DNA of 64,000 nt from Fictibacillus phosphorivorans (GCF_007673525.1 NZ_VDZU01000001.1:3428332-3492331); one strand, 5' to 3'. Shown: positions 8,613 through 17,697, counted from the stretch's first letter. The notes: a model not told the origin generated them from the sequence alone. Program-made: numbers and translations.

Positions 8613-8897
8613 ATGCTGCTATTCTTATTGCTTTGTTTACTTACTGCAGGTTTTTTTTTAGAGCTCTTTCAAAAGCATATTTTAAGGGTGAAAGACCCTG
8701 ATATTCATGAATTATGGGCAGAATTAGAAAGCGAAGAATGGTTCCAAGAATTAAACGATCTCCCTGAAATCAAGAATTGGATTGAACTAGATAAACAGAA
8801 CGGCTTATTAAAAGATCCCTATTATGTACGAAAAATAATTGATCAAGTCGGACATCGTGAAGGTTACATACGCTACATAATCAATAAAACGAAGTAA
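8613..8897 (+). CDS. small membrane-anchored protein of unknown function
   Basis: This 94-residue protein has one N-terminal hydrophobic segment (residues 1-16) and then an acidic, tryptophan-containing soluble part with ELWAELESEEWFQEL and KDPYYVRKIIDQVGHREGYIRYI. I do not recognise a family. It has its own TGGAGG ribosome site ten bases before the ATG and lies between two terminators, so it is a monocistronic gene. A competing ATG at 8608 opens only a short frame. Confidence 0.65.
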   Translation: MLLFLLLCLLTAGFFLELFQKHILRVKDPDIHELWAELESEEWFQELNDLPEIKNWIELDKQNGLLKDPYYVRKIIDQVGHREGYIRYIINKTK

Positions 8898-8898
8898 T

Positions 8899-8938
8899 GG
8901 CTCAAACAAAAAGTTGATCTTTTGTTTGAGCCTTTTCT
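8899..8938 (+). terminator. terminator after the small membrane protein gene
   Basis: GGCTCAAACAAAA pairs with TTTTGTTTGAGCC (13-bp stem) and is followed by TTTTCTTTT, directly after the stop codon. Confidence 0.88.
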
Positions 8939-9114
8939 TTTGCCAAAAGCAGCTGTGTTTAATGGATTGAGGTATTCAACAGGGCTTACTGCCCCATTAG
9001 CAATTCGGAGGATTATGTTGAAAATTTGCGAGTGTTCCATCCAAAACTCACTGGTAAAACTCTAAACTCCAAGGATTCAAAATGAGATTGCCTTTAAGAA
9101 TTATATTTACCTAT

Positions 9115-9145
9115 AGAATAATGCCTTCAAATTAAAACAATACTA
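9115..9145 (+). promoter_or_regulatory. sigma-G-like promoter of the second ger operon
   Basis: AGAATA at 9115-9120 and AATACTA at 9139-9145 are separated by 18 bp and resemble the forespore consensus TGAATA / CATACTA. They lie 28 bp before the first gene of a germinant-receptor operon, a class known to be transcribed by sigma-G. The match is by eye. Confidence 0.5.
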
Positions 9146-9173
9146 AACCATATTCAATAAACCGGAGGAACGT

Positions 9174-10238
9174 ATGAGAATTCAACCTGGTGTAGCTCCA
9201 CTTCATATTTATGTTCTTTTAATTCTTTCATCCGGCCTCGTAAATCATGTTCTGATTATACCCGTCATCTTATCAGCTTCAGGAAGAGATGCTTGGGTAA
9301 GTATTCTTCTTTCAATAATTCCATACATCCTATTTATTTTACTAATTGGTTCGGTTTTAAAAAAATTAGGAAATCAAAATATTATAGATTTTATAAAAAA
9401 ACGACTCGGTCCTGTCCCTGTCTATGTGCTCAGCGGTGTATTTATCCTTTACTTTTTCTTAAATGCTACGATTACTTTTCGAGATACCATTACATGGACA
9501 AAAACAAATTATTTAATGGATACTCCTGCTCTTGTCCTATGTATCTTATTAGGTGTGCTCTGTTTTTTAGGGACTTATAAAGGACTTCAGGAGTTAAGCA
9601 TGGTAGCTTTGATAGCCTTACCTTTAGTTGTAACATTCGGTTTTTTTATTGCGATTGGAAACATTCAACATAAAGACTATTCCATGTTATTGCCGATTGC
9701 AGAAAATGGCTGGTCTCCTGTGTTAAAAGGCGGAGTTTATGTTTTATCAGGATTGACAGAGTTAAGTACGCTTTTATTTCTTGTACATCACACTCGTAAA
9801 ACGCTTAAGTGGAAACACATCATTTTTGTAAGTTTTGTTTTAGTGGGGCTTATGTTAGGACCGACAATGGCAGCCATTGCAGAGTTTGGCCCTTACGAAG
9901 CCAATAAATTGAGATACCCTGCTTTTGAGCAATGGAAACTTCTAACGATTAGCAAAGAGATTACCAGGATGGACTTCCTTTCCATCTTCCAATGGATTTC
10001 TGGCGCTTTTATTAGAGTAAGTCTATTGATGTACTTAGTTACAAAATTGATTGATGTAAAAAAACACAGGATATGGCTAGTTGCTTCCCTATATATACTT
10101 GCAATTGCTTATGCCCTTGCTCCTGTATCAAACATTTCTGTTTTTAACTTTTTGTATCATTACTTCTTTCCGATACAGATGTATGTGATGATGCCAATTA
10201 TAACGATTTTCTGTCTTTATGTTCTAGTTAAGAAATGA
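9174..10238 (+). CDS. GerAB/YndE-type germinant receptor B subunit
   Basis: This 354-residue permease has about ten membrane segments, beginning after an IQPGVAPLHIYVLLILSSGLVNH entry typical of spore germination permeases. It is the first gene of a B-A-C operon: the A subunit starts 7 bp after its stop. The RBS is GGAGG at 9163-9167, spacing six. In the family this subunit sits in the spore inner membrane and recognises the nutrient. It differs clearly from the B subunit at 638-1732, so the two loci encode different receptors rather than a recent duplicate. Confidence 0.88.
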   Translation: MRIQPGVAPLHIYVLLILSSGLVNHVLIIPVILSASGRDAWVSILLSIIPYILFILLIGSVLKKLGNQNIIDFIKKRLGPVPVYVLSGVFILYFFLNATITFRDTITWTKTNYLMDTPALVLCILLGVLCFLGTYKGLQELSMVALIALPLVVTFGFFIAIGNIQHKDYSMLLPIAENGWSPVLKGGVYVLSGLTELSTLLFLVHHTRKTLKWKHIIFVSFVLVGLMLGPTMAAIAEFGPYEANKLRYPAFEQWKLLTISKEITRMDFLSIFQWISGAFIRVSLLMYLVTKLIDVKKHRIWLVASLYILAIAYALAPVSNISVFNFLYHYFFPIQMYVMMPIITIFCLYVLVKK

Positions 10239-10245
10239 GGAACCT

Positions 10246-11724
10246 ATGATGAAGTTTATCCACCGTAAAGAAAATACTAAAATTCATGAACTTCTTAGCT
10301 GGTTCGCTCATTCCACAGACGTAGTGGTAAAAAAAGATTTATTTGCAGAAAAAACAAAAAATGCATATACCTTGATGTTCTGTAAAGGGCTAGTTGATAC
10401 CCCATTACTAGAAGAAAGCTTGCTTCCCTTCTTAAATGACATCGCTCAGCAGGATGATGTTGATATGTTTAACTCTTTAAAAAGTCGTTTTGTGGTTCAT
10501 GAAATCCTTATTGATTCAGAAAACAAAAGAAAGATAGAGCATAGCTTGTTTTCAGGTCAAGTACTGTTAACCGGTTCAAACGACAATTCTCTATGTGCCA
10601 TCAATCTTGCAAATATGCCAAAGCGTACACCAGAAGAATCGAATACAGAGATCTCAATCCGTGGCGCACGAGACGGTTTTATTGAAGATTTGGAAATCAA
10701 TTTCGCGTTAATCCGAAAACGTCTAAAAACATCTTCACTCAACAGCAAGTCTTTTACGATTGGCAGAAGGAGCCAAACGGCTATTTCCTTACTATTTATT
10801 GAAGATATAATCGATCCTGATCTCGTCGTAAGGGTCGAACAGCGTCTTTCTAAAATTGATATCGATGCTCTTGTATCAAGCAGTGAACTAGAAGAAGAAT
10901 TATCCGATTCCGTTTTTTCCATTTTCCCCCTGCTTGATAATACAGGTCGTCCTGATTTTGCGGTTCAATCATTAATTCAAGGAAGATTTGTTATTATTGT
11001 AGACGGTTCACCTACAGTGCTTATCGGACCATCTTCTCTTGCGATCACGTTGAAGTCTCCTGAAGACGCTCATGCCAGTTTTTACATGGTATCGTTTGAA
11101 CGTGTTCTTCGATTCACAGGACTTTTCACAACCGTTTCATTACCCGGACTCTGGATTGCACTGACAACCTTTCACCCAGATCAGCTTCCTTATCCCCTTC
11201 TTGCAACGTTAACACTCTCAAGAACAGGATTACCGTTATCGTTGCCACTTGAAATGATGATCATGGTCGTTTTGTTTGAATTGTTTAAAGAAGCAGGAGC
11301 TAGACTTCCTAGAGCTGTTGGTCAGACCGTAGCGGTATTAGGCGGATTAATAGTTGGGGATGCGGCAATCCGGGCAGGGTTAACCTCTCCTACAACACTT
11401 GTTGTTGTAGCTATAACGATGATTGCAAGCTATACGTTCGTCAACCAATCATTGAGTGGGAATCTGCTTTTTTTACGGATATATACCCTTCTCATGTGTG
11501 CAACATTTGGACTGTTTGGATTTTTCATATCTATGCTTAGTATATTCTTGCTAGTCAGTTCCCTTCGTTCCTTTGACTATCCATATATAGAATCTTTAGC
11601 TGCACCAAATGTGGCTGATACGTTTAAAACATTTTTTAAAGCTCCTTTTACTCTTATCAAGAAAAGATCTTCGTACCTGTATCCAAAAGACGCTACTCGC
11701 CAAGGTGATCGCAATGAGAAATAA
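10246..11724 (+). CDS. GerAA/YndD-type germinant receptor A subunit
   Basis: The 492-residue protein shows the GerA architecture: a soluble N-terminal domain of about 240 residues (ISIRGARDGFIEDLEINFALIRKRL is the conserved GPxxGF/RGSRDGF-type box) followed by membrane segments from about residue 285 (LRFTGLFTTVSLPGLWIAL) to 450 and a short basic tail. Length fits the family. The ATG at 10246 follows GAGG closely; a second ATG three bases later is equally possible. Its stop overlaps the C subunit start by 11 bp, suggesting translational coupling. It forms the receptor core with the B and C subunits in the spore inner membrane. Confidence 0.9.
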   Translation: MMKFIHRKENTKIHELLSWFAHSTDVVVKKDLFAEKTKNAYTLMFCKGLVDTPLLEESLLPFLNDIAQQDDVDMFNSLKSRFVVHEILIDSENKRKIEHSLFSGQVLLTGSNDNSLCAINLANMPKRTPEESNTEISIRGARDGFIEDLEINFALIRKRLKTSSLNSKSFTIGRRSQTAISLLFIEDIIDPDLVVRVEQRLSKIDIDALVSSSELEEELSDSVFSIFPLLDNTGRPDFAVQSLIQGRFVIIVDGSPTVLIGPSSLAITLKSPEDAHASFYMVSFERVLRFTGLFTTVSLPGLWIALTTFHPDQLPYPLLATLTLSRTGLPLSLPLEMMIMVVLFELFKEAGARLPRAVGQTVAVLGGLIVGDAAIRAGLTSPTTLVVVAITMIASYTFVNQSLSGNLLFLRIYTLLMCATFGLFGFFISMLSIFLLVSSLRSFDYPYIESLAAPNVADTFKTFFKAPFTLIKKRSSYLYPKDATRQGDRNEK

Positions 11725-12838
11725 GACAAAGCTCATGTTCACGTTGTTAATCTTGCTTCTTATGCTAACAGGTTGCTGGGGCTCTAGGGGCATTAATGAA
11801 CAACTCTATATTGAAGCTTTAGGTGTGGATTATAAAGATGGTAAGTATATCGTTTATACCGAATCCGCTGTCTTCTCATCAATCGCTAAACAAGAAGGCG
11901 GAGGCGCCCAGGCAGGTGACTCTCCTGTTTTAGTCGGAAGAGAAGAAGGAGATACCCTAACAATGGCTTTCAGGAAGTTAGAGAAATCTTCCCAGTTCCC
12001 TCTATATTACGGACACGTGCAAGTAATACTGTTTAGCGAGAGGGTGATTAAAGAAAAGCTGAGTGAAGTAATTTCTCATATCGGTCACGATCCTCTAATT
12101 CGATTTACAGCATGGATTTTTGGTACGTCAGAAGAAATAAGCGAAGTATTAATGGCAAAATCTCTTTTTAAGCAAGCACCAACATACAAAGTTTTGTTTC
12201 ATCCAGATAGTATGTTGCAAAGAAACCACTCTGTTAACCCATTATCTATGCAGATGCTATTAAGAGATGGCAGCGAACCATTCGGATCAGCCATAATTCC
12301 TAATATAAAATTAGTAAAAGGAAAGTGGCACGAAGATAATGATAAACCAATGTTACCCACCATTAATGGAGGTTATGTACTTAATAGTATGAACTTTAAA
12401 GGAAAGCTGAATGATGCAGAACTTCATGGATTGGAATGGTTAACGAAAGAAAAAAAAGAGAACAAGCTGGAGATTTCTTTAGGAGACACTGTTGTTGAAC
12501 TTGACGTAAAAGGATATAAAATAAAGCTGAATAAGCCAGTTCAAAATGAACTTAAGTATACAATCGAAGTCAAAGCAAAAGCAACAATCGATGAAAATTT
12601 AGATATTGTTCCTCGTAAAGAACTTGAAAAGAAAATCGTCCATAAAATGAAGAAGGATATTGAGCAGACTTATTTAAATGGAATTTCCATAGACAGTGAT
12701 ATTTATAATTTAACACGTTCTACTTATCGAAAGTCACCGTCTATAGTTAAAAGGTATGCTTTGCAGAAAGACTCATTGGCTTCAGTCAAAGTAAAAGTTC
12801 AAATCGTTCATGCAGGAAGTCAGAAGTATAAAGACTAA
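11714..12838 (+). CDS. Ger(x)C-type germinant receptor lipoprotein C subunit
   Basis: From the ATG at 11714 (AAGGTGAT eight bases upstream) the 374-residue protein begins with a lipoprotein signal peptide ending in the lipobox LTGC, followed by WGSRGINEQ, the diagnostic start of Ger(x)C proteins. An in-frame start at 11609 would put 35 extra residues in front of the signal peptide and is rejected. The C-terminal domain carries the charged helix KKIVHKMKKDIEQTYLNG. It is the last gene of the operon and should be lipid-anchored on the outer face of the spore inner membrane. Confidence 0.92.
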   Translation: MRNKTKLMFTLLILLLMLTGCWGSRGINEQLYIEALGVDYKDGKYIVYTESAVFSSIAKQEGGGAQAGDSPVLVGREEGDTLTMAFRKLEKSSQFPLYYGHVQVILFSERVIKEKLSEVISHIGHDPLIRFTAWIFGTSEEISEVLMAKSLFKQAPTYKVLFHPDSMLQRNHSVNPLSMQMLLRDGSEPFGSAIIPNIKLVKGKWHEDNDKPMLPTINGGYVLNSMNFKGKLNDAELHGLEWLTKEKKENKLEISLGDTVVELDVKGYKIKLNKPVQNELKYTIEVKAKATIDENLDIVPRKELEKKIVHKMKKDIEQTYLNGISIDSDIYNLTRSTYRKSPSIVKRYALQKDSLASVKVKVQIVHAGSQKYKD

Positions 12839-12840
12839 CA

Positions 12841-12870
12841 AAAAAACTAGCACGCATGCTAGTTTTTTTG
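12841..12870. terminator. bidirectional terminator between ger operon and rsbR-like gene
   Basis: ACTAGC and GCTAGT arms (12847-12864) are flanked by an A run on the left and a T run on the right, so the hairpin can end transcripts from both convergent genes. It overlaps the stop codon of the minus-strand gene. Confidence 0.8.
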
Positions 12871-13683
12871 TTTGTTACTTTCTATCGCTTGTTTTACATT
12901 CGCAAATGTTTTTATTGATGAAAAATCGATACCTTCAGAAACCGCACTGATCGCTAGCTCAGGACGCAAACCAGTCACCATTACGTTAATACCAAGTAAT
13001 GCTAGAACACGGTATACATTAAAAATATGAGACGCCACTTCAGTATCAATGTCGACGATTCCTGAAAAATCCATAATTAGCCGTTCAACTTGAAGCTCAG
13101 GGATTTTAGGCAGCACATGATTCATAAGGTGCTCTGTTCGATCAGCGTCGATGGTTCCAATCAATGGCAAAACAGCCAGTCCATTCTCGATAGGAACGAC
13201 CGGTGTTGAAAGCTCACGAAGCTCTTTCTTTGTTTTCTCTAAAATTTCCTCTGACTTTCGTTCAAAGGCAAGAACCGTTTCATTAAGGCTTACGTCCAGC
13301 ATATGATGAACACGCTTAATAATTAATACCACATCTTCCGTAGAAAGTCCGAAATCAATGCTTATATTTAAAATGAAATCCGCAAACACCATTCGAGTGT
13401 CAGGATAACGGATTAAAATATCAGAGATTCGATGATGCTTTGCTGCTGTTTTCTCTCCGTTTTCTCGACTCCACTCCAATAGTTCTTCTGGTACAGATCC
13501 TTCTTCACAATCAATAGATTCACTTAAAAAGGATAGGAATTCTGCATACACTTTTCTGGCCTGACTAATATCGGTCTCGCTTACTTGGAAACCAAACTGC
13601 CCGATAATATCATCAACGATTCTATTAGCTAGAAGCTCTGCATTTTCTTTTAGATAATGGGCAACCGTTAATGTCGACTTCAT
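12859..13683 (-). CDS. RsbR-type STAS-domain stressosome protein
   Basis: The 274-residue protein has a divergent N-terminal globin-like/non-heme sensor region of about 150 residues and a C-terminal STAS domain with VLPLIGTIDADRTEHLMNHVL and DFSGIVDIDTEVASHIF. The Thr in DIDTEV corresponds to the conserved phosphorylation site of RsbR co-antagonists, which with RsbS form the stressosome and control sigma-B through RsbT/RsbU. It is closest in layout to RsbRD/YqhA. Start: ATG at 13683 has GAGGTG six bases upstream; the in-frame GTG at 13692 is part of that RBS. It is monocistronic, as is common for rsbR paralogues. Confidence 0.85.
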   Translation of the reverse strand: MKSTLTVAHYLKENAELLANRIVDDIIGQFGFQVSETDISQARKVYAEFLSFLSESIDCEEGSVPEELLEWSRENGEKTAAKHHRISDILIRYPDTRMVFADFILNISIDFGLSTEDVVLIIKRVHHMLDVSLNETVLAFERKSEEILEKTKKELRELSTPVVPIENGLAVLPLIGTIDADRTEHLMNHVLPKIPELQVERLIMDFSGIVDIDTEVASHIFNVYRVLALLGINVMVTGLRPELAISAVSEGIDFSSIKTFANVKQAIESNKQKN

Positions 13684-14189
13684 CTTCTTCACCTCAAGAA
13701 AAATAGTTTTATTATCATACCTTTAATGATTTTATCACTAAAGAACCAGTAAATGGCTAAACTGTGAAAATAATAATAGAGACAAGTGTTAAAAGATTTT
13801 GAAGAATTTTTTCGCATTGGTGGTTGTTCTTAGGTGTAGTTGTTTTCTGTTTCAGGATGTTCGCTTTTCGCGTTGCGTGCGGTGTGCACCATGAATGATA
13901 GACATTCAAGAGATTTTACTTACTCCTAAATAGACAAGGCAATACTACATATGTGAGCTTTCTCATTGATCATTGGCGAGATACTTATCAGTTGGTATCC
14001 ATGACTTCCTCTCCAATCGGTTTGTTATTAAGAGAAACAATCAAATTAAATCTTCTTCTACAGTAGAAATATAAAGAGTATGTAAACCTTATAGTGATTA
14101 GGTTGAAAAGAAAAGGAACTCATGTTATTTTTATTTCGAAAACCGATATAGGTAATCAATATTGAGATGCGAATATAGGCGGTGATTAT
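13684..14189. other. 506-bp intergenic region between divergent rsbR-like and padR genes
   Basis: It contains a degenerate copy of the 127-bp repeat at 13839-13890 (listed separately). The rest is AT-rich. I see no RBS-led ORF, tRNA or riboswitch; promoters for the two flanking genes are expected here. Confidence 0.5.
13839..13890 (-). repeat. degenerate remnant of the 127-bp palindromic element (copy D)
   Basis: Read on this strand pair, GTTG...GTTTCAGGATGTTCGCTTTTCGCG...GCGGTG aligns with the reverse complement of the complete copy at 44623-44749 over about 52 bases with many substitutions. Only this one end is recognisable. It lies in the 506-bp gap before the padR gene. Confidence 0.6.
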
Positions 14190-14498
14190 ATGGAAGAGAA
14201 AACTTTAAGAAAACTTTTTCTTGGTTTCATACAAATACACATTCTGCATCATGCGCTTGAACACCCGATTTATGGCGTATGGATGCTAGAAGAACTCAGA
14301 GAACACGGCTATAAAATTAGCACAGGTACACTATATCCGATTCTTCACTCCATGGAATCAGACGGACTTTTGACAAAGGAAAACAAGAACGTTGAAGGAA
14401 AAATTAGAAAGTACTACACCGCAACTGAAAAAGGCAAAGTCGTCTTATCTGAAGCAAGAGCAAAAGCTTATGAACTGTTTAAAGAAATCAAAGAGTAA
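14190..14498 (+). CDS. PadR-family regulator, probably of the chromate transporter
   Basis: This 102-residue protein is a small PadR-type winged-helix regulator: ILHHALEHPIYGVWMLEELREHGY, then ISTGTLYPILHSMESDGLL (recognition helix with the family TLYP motif) and the wing KIRKYYTATEKG. It starts 13 bp upstream of the chrA-type gene in the same direction. PadR regulators next to ChrA genes are common in Bacillaceae and usually repress them, so it probably senses chromate or a related stress. The RBS is GGCGGTG. Confidence 0.88.
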   Translation: MEEKTLRKLFLGFIQIHILHHALEHPIYGVWMLEELREHGYKISTGTLYPILHSMESDGLLTKENKNVEGKIRKYYTATEKGKVVLSEARAKAYELFKEIKE

Positions 14499-14511
14499 GA
14501 GGTGATCATAC

Positions 14512-15699
14512 ATGACAGAAAACAAAAGTTTACTTAAAACACTATTAGAAATTCTTATCGTTTCAACAAGACTTGGTCTCACTTCTTTTGGTGGACCCAT
14601 CGCGCACCTAGGTTATTTTCATGAAGAATACGTTAGAAAACGCAAATGGATGGATGAAAAAAGCTACGCAGACCTTGTAGCTCTCTGTCAGTTTCTCCCT
14701 GGGCCTGCTAGTAGCCAAGTGGGAATAGGCATCGGTGTTATGCGAGGAGGTGTGTTAGGAGGAATTGTATCCTTTATCGGTTTTACCTTCCCTTCCGTTA
14801 TCGCGCTCATCGTTTTCGCACTTATCCTGCAAGGATTAAATGTTTCAGATCTCAGCTGGATTCATGGATTAAAGCTCGTAGCCGTTGCTGTTGTGGCACA
14901 TGCCATTTTAGGAATGGCCGAAAAGTTAACACCAGATTTAAAAAGAAAAACCATCGCATTGTTAGCACTAATTGGAACACTATTGTGGCAGACTGCGTTC
15001 TCTCAGGTGGGTGTCATCCTATTAGCAGGCTTATTAGGATTTTTATTATACAGGGACCAAACAGATAACGATGAAACAAAATATGAATTTCCTATCTCAA
15101 AAAAGTTTGCTGTAATCTGTTTGAGTTTATTCTTTGCGTTACTTCTTCTGTTGCCGATCTTAAGAGATGTGACTTCAAACAGTTGGATCGCGATCTTTGA
15201 CAGCTTCTATCGTTCTGGATCACTTGTATTCGGAGGCGGACATGTAGTTCTTCCGTTACTTGAGCGAGAATTCGTACCATCCGGCTGGATCAGTGAAGAA
15301 GCATTTTTGGCCGGTTATGGAGCAGCCCAAGCCGTACCTGGTCCTCTGTTCACGTTTGCAGCCTACATTGGGGCAGTGATGAACGGATGGCAAGGCGGAT
15401 TACTTGCTACAGTCGCAATCTTTTTACCTGCTTTTCTATTAATCTTAGGCGCTCTTCCCTTTTGGAACATGCTTAGACAGAATGCTAAGATCAAAGGAGC
15501 TTTAATGGGTGTTAATGCTGCAGTTGTTGGAATTCTAATATCCGCCTTCTATCAGCCTATTTGGACAACAACGATCCTTAAACCGATAGACTTTGCATTT
15601 GCAGCAGTACTGTTCAGCATGTTGGTATATTGGAAACTGCCTCCATGGGTAATCGTTATTACTGGTGCAATTGGTGGTTTATTGATGTCATTCTTATAA
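14512..15699 (+). CDS. chrA: chromate transporter (ChrA, long two-domain form)
   Basis: The 395-residue membrane protein consists of two homologous CHR domains. The first has LGLTSFGGPIAHLGYFHEEYV and CQFLPGPASSQVGIGIG; the second has SGSLVFGGGHVVLPLLEREFV and GYGAAQAVPGPLFTFAAYIGA. These FGG(P/G) and PGP motifs are the family signature of the CHR superfamily, which exports chromate from the cytoplasm using the proton gradient. The length is that of the long-chain bidomain form. AGAGGTGATC precedes the ATG. It is co-transcribed with the PadR gene and ends at a strong terminator. Confidence 0.92.
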   Translation: MTENKSLLKTLLEILIVSTRLGLTSFGGPIAHLGYFHEEYVRKRKWMDEKSYADLVALCQFLPGPASSQVGIGIGVMRGGVLGGIVSFIGFTFPSVIALIVFALILQGLNVSDLSWIHGLKLVAVAVVAHAILGMAEKLTPDLKRKTIALLALIGTLLWQTAFSQVGVILLAGLLGFLLYRDQTDNDETKYEFPISKKFAVICLSLFFALLLLLPILRDVTSNSWIAIFDSFYRSGSLVFGGGHVVLPLLEREFVPSGWISEEAFLAGYGAAQAVPGPLFTFAAYIGAVMNGWQGGLLATVAIFLPAFLLILGALPFWNMLRQNAKIKGALMGVNAAVVGILISAFYQPIWTTTILKPIDFAFAAVLFSMLVYWKLPPWVIVITGAIGGLLMSFL

Positions 15700-15730
15700 A
15701 ATGAATTAAACGTTTGTTTAAATTTCTAAA

Positions 15731-15775
15731 AAGAAACTGCTTGAGTTCTTATTGAACGAAGCAGTTTCTTTTCTA
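15731..15775 (+). terminator. terminator of the padR-chrA operon
   Basis: AAGAAACTGCTT (15731-15742) pairs with AAGCAGTTTCTT (15759-15770), a perfect 12-bp stem, followed by TTTCTATTTT. Confidence 0.9.
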
Positions 15776-15891
15776 TTTTAATAATCATTCTCTTCACAAC
15801 TTCTACATAAGTGTCCTTTATGCTAGTCATATGTTCATAAAGTTCTCATGAAGAAGAATACTAACACTAGCCCATAAAGGAGGTTTTATTA

Positions 15892-16452
15892 ATGGTTAAA
15901 AATAAACTATTTATCACGATGTTGCTCTCATTCTCACTCGTTCTTTCAGCATGTGGAAAAGATGAGGAAACAAAAAAGAATGAAAATAGTCAAGATCATG
16001 CAGATCATGGAGAGATGAACCATTCAAGTTCTGGAGAAGTGCCTGAAGGACTTAAGGAGGAAGCAAATCCAACATATGAAGTTGGAAGTAAAGCGGTTAT
16101 TCATGCAGATCATATGAAAGGTATGAACGATGCAGAAGCTACAATCGTTGGTGCATATGATACAACCGTATATACCGTAAGTTACACACCTACAACAGGT
16201 GGAAAAAAAGTAAAGGATCACAAGTGGGTCATACACGAAGAGATCAAAGATGCAGGTGATAAACCTCTAACTTCAGGAACAGAAGTTATCCTTGAAGCAG
16301 ATCATATGAAAGGTATGAAAGGCGCAAAAGCTACAATTGATTCTGCTGAACAAACTACCGTCTATATGGTCGACTATACGCCTACAACAGGTGGAGAACG
16401 TATCAAGAACCACAAATGGGTGACAGAAAGCGAGCTATCTAAGGGCAAATAA
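15892..16452 (+). CDS. ydhK: YdhK/CopL-family lipoprotein with two DUF1541 domains
   Basis: The 186-residue protein begins with a lipoprotein signal peptide ending in LSAC (Cys 21), then a His/Asp/Met-rich linker (HADHGEMNH) and two tandem DUF1541 repeats, each with ADHMKGM, a TTVY(T/M)V strand, YTPTTGG and NHKWV. It should be anchored outside the cell membrane. S. aureus CopL, a copper-binding surface lipoprotein, belongs to the same family, so periplasm-side metal, probably copper, binding is plausible. A perfect AAAGGAGG lies eight bases before the ATG. The gene is monocistronic and followed by a 21-bp-period repeat array. Confidence 0.88.
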   Translation: MVKNKLFITMLLSFSLVLSACGKDEETKKNENSQDHADHGEMNHSSSGEVPEGLKEEANPTYEVGSKAVIHADHMKGMNDAEATIVGAYDTTVYTVSYTPTTGGKKVKDHKWVIHEEIKDAGDKPLTSGTEVILEADHMKGMKGAKATIDSAEQTTVYMVDYTPTTGGERIKNHKWVTESELSKGK

Positions 16453-16455
16453 TTT

Positions 16456-16566
16456 TTATAGGCCCGAAATATGGATTTATGGGCCTTAAAAATATTTTAT
16501 AGACCCTTAGTCTGCAGTTATAGGCTCGAAATCTCCATTTATAGTCCTTCAAAAAGTTTATAGGCT
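16456..16566. repeat. degenerate tandem array, unit TTATAGGCCxxAAA, period 19-21 bp (six units)
   Basis: TTATAGGC-like words begin at 16456, 16477, 16497, 16518, 16539 and 16558 (spacings 21, 20, 21, 21, 19). The array fills the space between the ydhK stop and the terminator of the convergent kinase gene. Units have diverged, sharing TTATAG, a C/T-rich triplet and an A/T-rich tail. Confidence 0.75.
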
Positions 16567-16591
16567 TTTCGACAAAGCACACATGAATATC

Positions 16592-16624
16592 GAAAAAAGC
16601 CGGCGTCCCTAATCACGCCGGCTT
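16592..16624 (-). terminator. terminator of the two-component operon
   Basis: AAGCCGGCGT (16597-16606) pairs with ACGCCGGCTT (16615-16624); on the minus strand the stem is followed by a T run. It starts two bases after the kinase stop codon. Confidence 0.9.
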
Positions 16625-16626
16625 CC

Positions 16627-17697
16627 TTATCTGAAAAATTTCATTTTCACATCAGTTCCTCGCTTATACTCCTCATTTATCCAAATCTGTCCATCGTGAG
16701 CTTCAACGATTCTTTTTACAATCGTCAAACCGATCCCGCTGCCTCCATGTTCTCTGTTCCTTGATTTTTCTCCTCGATAGAAGCGTTCAAACACGTGTTT
16801 ACTCTCTTCTTCTGGAATGCCGATTCCTGTATCTCGTATGGATATCAATACTGATTCGGTATAAACATGAGTCACAACCGTAACTTCTCCCCCTCTAGGT
16901 GTATACCTTAACGCATTACTGAACAGGTTCATAAACACTTGAGACATTCGTTTGCCATCCATATTTAATTCAATATCACTATCCAATTCACTTCGAAGTA
17001 ATATTCCCTTTTGTATAAATGCTCCTGATACGGCATCCACACTTTTTATGAGGATATGGTTTAGTTGTTGTGGTTTCTTATTTAGTGAGAACTCAGGTGC
17101 CTCCATGGCTGTTAAATATTCAAGATCCTGCACGATTGTAATCAGTCGATCGATTTCACCTGTTAATGACTGTATACGGGCTGTAGTTGGCTCGAAAACC
17201 CCATCTTCAAAAGCCTCTAAATGACTTTTAATCGTCGCTAATGGGGTTCTGAGCTCATGAGCAATATCTGAAGTCATATTTTTACGGTAAGTTTCCTGTA
17301 ATTGTAGTTTAGCGGCAAGCTGATTTAGAGAGTTACCCAGGTCATTGAGCTCATCATCTCCAAGTGTCTTCACTCTGACGTGAAGCTCTCCCTTAGCCAT
17401 CTTTTCTGCCACTTTTCTCATCTCTACCATAGGTTTTGATAAGTTCTTAGCCACAAAATAACTAATGATACAGACTAAAAGTATTGCACCGATCGACGTC
17501 CAAAGAACTGAACTTAACAGCGCCTTTTCAAAGTGATGCGTTAAAGGCTCTATACTATTAAATTCCGGCACATCTTTTTGAAACATCGTAAAATGGAAGT
17601 GGACTTCGTACATGATGATAAGACCGGCAATAATGAGAATGGATGACGCAGCCAAAATAAAAATGAGTGTCAGTCTTGCATGCAGACCTTTAAACAT
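16627..17697 (-). CDS. sensor histidine kinase (BaeS-like)
   Basis: The 356-residue kinase has two membrane segments (about residues 8-28 and 60-82) enclosing a short external loop of only about 30 residues, then a HAMP domain, the dimerisation box MTSDIAHELRTPLATIKSH with the phospho-accepting His, the N box FMNLFSNALRYTPRGG and the ATP-lid motifs DTGIGIPEEE and GGSGIGLTIV. The small sensor loop suggests it reads the membrane or a membrane partner. It overlaps the response regulator gene by 8 bp. The signal is unknown; targets are not adjacent. Confidence 0.92.
   Translation of the reverse strand: MFKGLHARLTLIFILAASSILIIAGLIIMYEVHFHFTMFQKDVPEFNSIEPLTHHFEKALLSSVLWTSIGAILLVCIISYFVAKNLSKPMVEMRKVAEKMAKGELHVRVKTLGDDELNDLGNSLNQLAAKLQLQETYRKNMTSDIAHELRTPLATIKSHLEAFEDGVFEPTTARIQSLTGEIDRLITIVQDLEYLTAMEAPEFSLNKKPQQLNHILIKSVDAVSGAFIQKGILLRSELDSDIELNMDGKRMSQVFMNLFSNALRYTPRGGEVTVVTHVYTESVLISIRDTGIGIPEEESKHVFERFYRGEKSRNREHGGSGIGLTIVKRIVEAHDGQIWINEEYKRGTDVKMKFFR

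Noticed and set aside
638..10238. The two GerAB-type genes as a recent duplication
   Set aside because: Their sequences differ throughout and the operon orders differ (C-small-B versus B-A-C), so they are distinct receptor types.
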